Assembly (NCBI GenBank): GCA_035628335.1 | Contig: DASPKA010000030.1 | Location: 1-5,932 of the forward strand | Direction of reading: 5' to 3' | DNA: 5,932 nucleotides | Source of the DNA: DASPKA01 sp035628335 | GTDB lineage: Bacteria; Patescibacteriota; Doudnabacteria; UBA920 | Shown: positions 5,415 to 5,932 of the stretch, piece by piece | Numbering within the stretch: the first letter of the stretch is position 1 | Layout of the letters: each line of letters begins with the position of its first letter | Program-made: the position numbers and the translations under genes | Notes under the pieces: generated by a model | What the model saw: the letters and a program-made list of their open reading frames with translations, nothing else | Databases searched by the model: none | What the model was told of the DNA's origin: nothing

Positions 5415-5430
5415 ATCTAGGCTTGAATAA

Positions 5431-5517
5431 GCCGGTGTGGCGGAACTGGGATACGCTGACGACTCAAAATCGTCCGCCCTTACGGGATTGTGGGTTCGAC
5501 TCCCACCACCGGCACCA
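5431..5517 (+). tRNA. tRNA-Leu (anticodon CAA)
   Basis: The 87-base gene folds as a class II (long variable arm) tRNA. The acceptor stem pairs GCCGGTG (5431-5437) with CACCGGC (5507-5513), and A5514 is the discriminator base. CCA is encoded (5515-5517). The D arm uses GCG/CGC around a GG-containing loop. The anticodon stem is GACGA/TCGTC with loop CTCAAAA (5463-5469), giving anticodon CAA (5465-5467), which reads UUG leucine codons. The variable arm carries CCC-TTAC-GGG. The T stem is GTGGG/CCCAC with loop TTCGACT. Every helix is fully paired, so it looks functional. Confidence 0.97.
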
Positions 5518-5524
5518 AAATTTT

Positions 5525-5558
5525 AAAACCGCGCAGCTAAATGCTAGGCGGTTTTTTT
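5525..5558. terminator. Intrinsic terminator after tRNA-Leu, probably bidirectional
   Basis: CCGC (5529-5532) pairs with GCGG (5548-5551), continued by an inner AGC/GCT pair (5535-5537 and 5543-5545) around TAAAT. AAAA lies before the stem and seven T (5552-5558) after it. On the plus strand this is a standard hairpin plus U-run ending the tRNA transcript, and any readthrough from glyA-uppP-PAP2. On the minus strand the stem is followed by TTTT (the complement of 5525-5528). It begins just past the stop codon of the converging gene, so it probably serves both. Confidence 0.8.
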
Positions 5559-5559
5559 A

Positions 5560-5932
5560 TTAAAGCTTGGGAAGATGAGATAGGATTGCTAACTCATCTT
5601 GGGCTGTAAGGCTTATGAGGTGATCATTTTGGATTCCGGAACGGTGCATGATTTCGCGTGTTGAGGAGCTGCTTTTTTTTGGCGTGAAGGTGACAAGTGT
5701 CAAAGTATCTAGGGGTGCAGTAACAAGTCTCGGCCCTTCCTCTGTGTCTATACACATAACGATAATAGCTTCCCCAATTGGAGGCGTGATAACGCCAAAG
5801 AGTGGTGTGGCGAGACTATATCGACCAATGTTGCGCAACGCACGACCAGCCTTGCTTAATGGAACAAGCGTAAGCCAACCTCGCGGTAAACCATCGATTC
5901 CGGGGAGTTCAGGTTCCGCGGCAGGTTTGTCT
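5560..5932 (-). CDS. Hypothetical protein, C-terminal part (5' end outside window)
   Basis: The minus-strand frame ends with TAA at 5562-5560 and stays open to the right edge, so 123 residues are visible and the start lies outside. The TTG at 5838 is an internal Leu. The visible part reads from DKPAAEPELPGIDGLPRGW to QDELAILSHLPKL. It has a proline-rich start, a moderately hydrophobic centre (TPLFGVITPPIGEAIIVMCI) and a Lys-Ser-rich stretch (PKKSSSST), with no signal or catalytic motif that I recognise. I assign no function. It counts as a gene because the frame is long and uninterrupted, and because it ends neatly at a shared terminator in convergent orientation with the tRNA. Confidence 0.6.
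   Translation of the reverse strand, partial: DKPAAEPELPGIDGLPRGWLTLVPLSKAGRALRNIGRYSLATPLFGVITPPIGEAIIVMCIDTEEGPRLVTAPLDTLTLVTFTPKKSSSSTREIMHRSGIQNDHLISLTAQDELAILSHLPKL

Overview
The window looks like chromosomal DNA from a bacterium with a compact, moderately AT-rich genome. A member of the Candidate Phyla Radiation (Patescibacteria) is my best guess. This is an inference from gene style: short overlapping genes, few Shine-Dalgarno sequences, a CPR-like MFS protein, and a REP-like inverted repeat. It is not based on a marker gene. uppP ends in TGA, and TAG and TAA also end genes here, so the standard bacterial code fits and a UGA-recoding lineage is unlikely.

Layout: (1) 1-455 is the 3' part of an ABC-2 type membrane permease. 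(2) A strong extended -10 promoter just after it drives a probable two-gene unit: tsaC (threonylcarbamoyl-AMP synthase for the tRNA t6A modification), overlapped by 23 bases by an MFS-like membrane protein. (3) A 371-base gene-free stretch (2249-2619) holds two unrelated palindromic elements: a long imperfect inverted repeat that can fold as a three-way junction (2291-2443), and a REP-like inverted pair (2538-2606) ending 13 bases before glyA. (4) glyA (serine hydroxymethyltransferase) is followed by two tandem, differently sequenced but identically shaped hairpins. They fill the gap to uppP (undecaprenyl-diphosphate phosphatase) almost exactly. uppP then overlaps a PAP2-family phosphatase gene by 4 bases (ATGA). 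(5) A tRNA-Leu(CAA) gene has its own clear promoter and a terminator. (6) A gene of unknown function enters from the right on the minus strand and converges on that terminator.

How the genes relate: uppP and the PAP2 gene encode two structurally unrelated membrane phosphatases. Both plausibly act in recycling the undecaprenyl lipid carrier for cell-wall synthesis. tsaC and tRNA-Leu belong to translation, and glyA to one-carbon/serine-glycine metabolism. No gene set here amounts to a new enzymatic system.

The most unusual signal is the tandem hairpin pair at 3944-4061. Its stems differ in sequence but keep base pairing, with compensatory changes, while a 3x3 TCC/TCC internal loop, bulges and outer flanks are conserved. 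That pattern indicates selection for, or copying of, a structure rather than a sequence.
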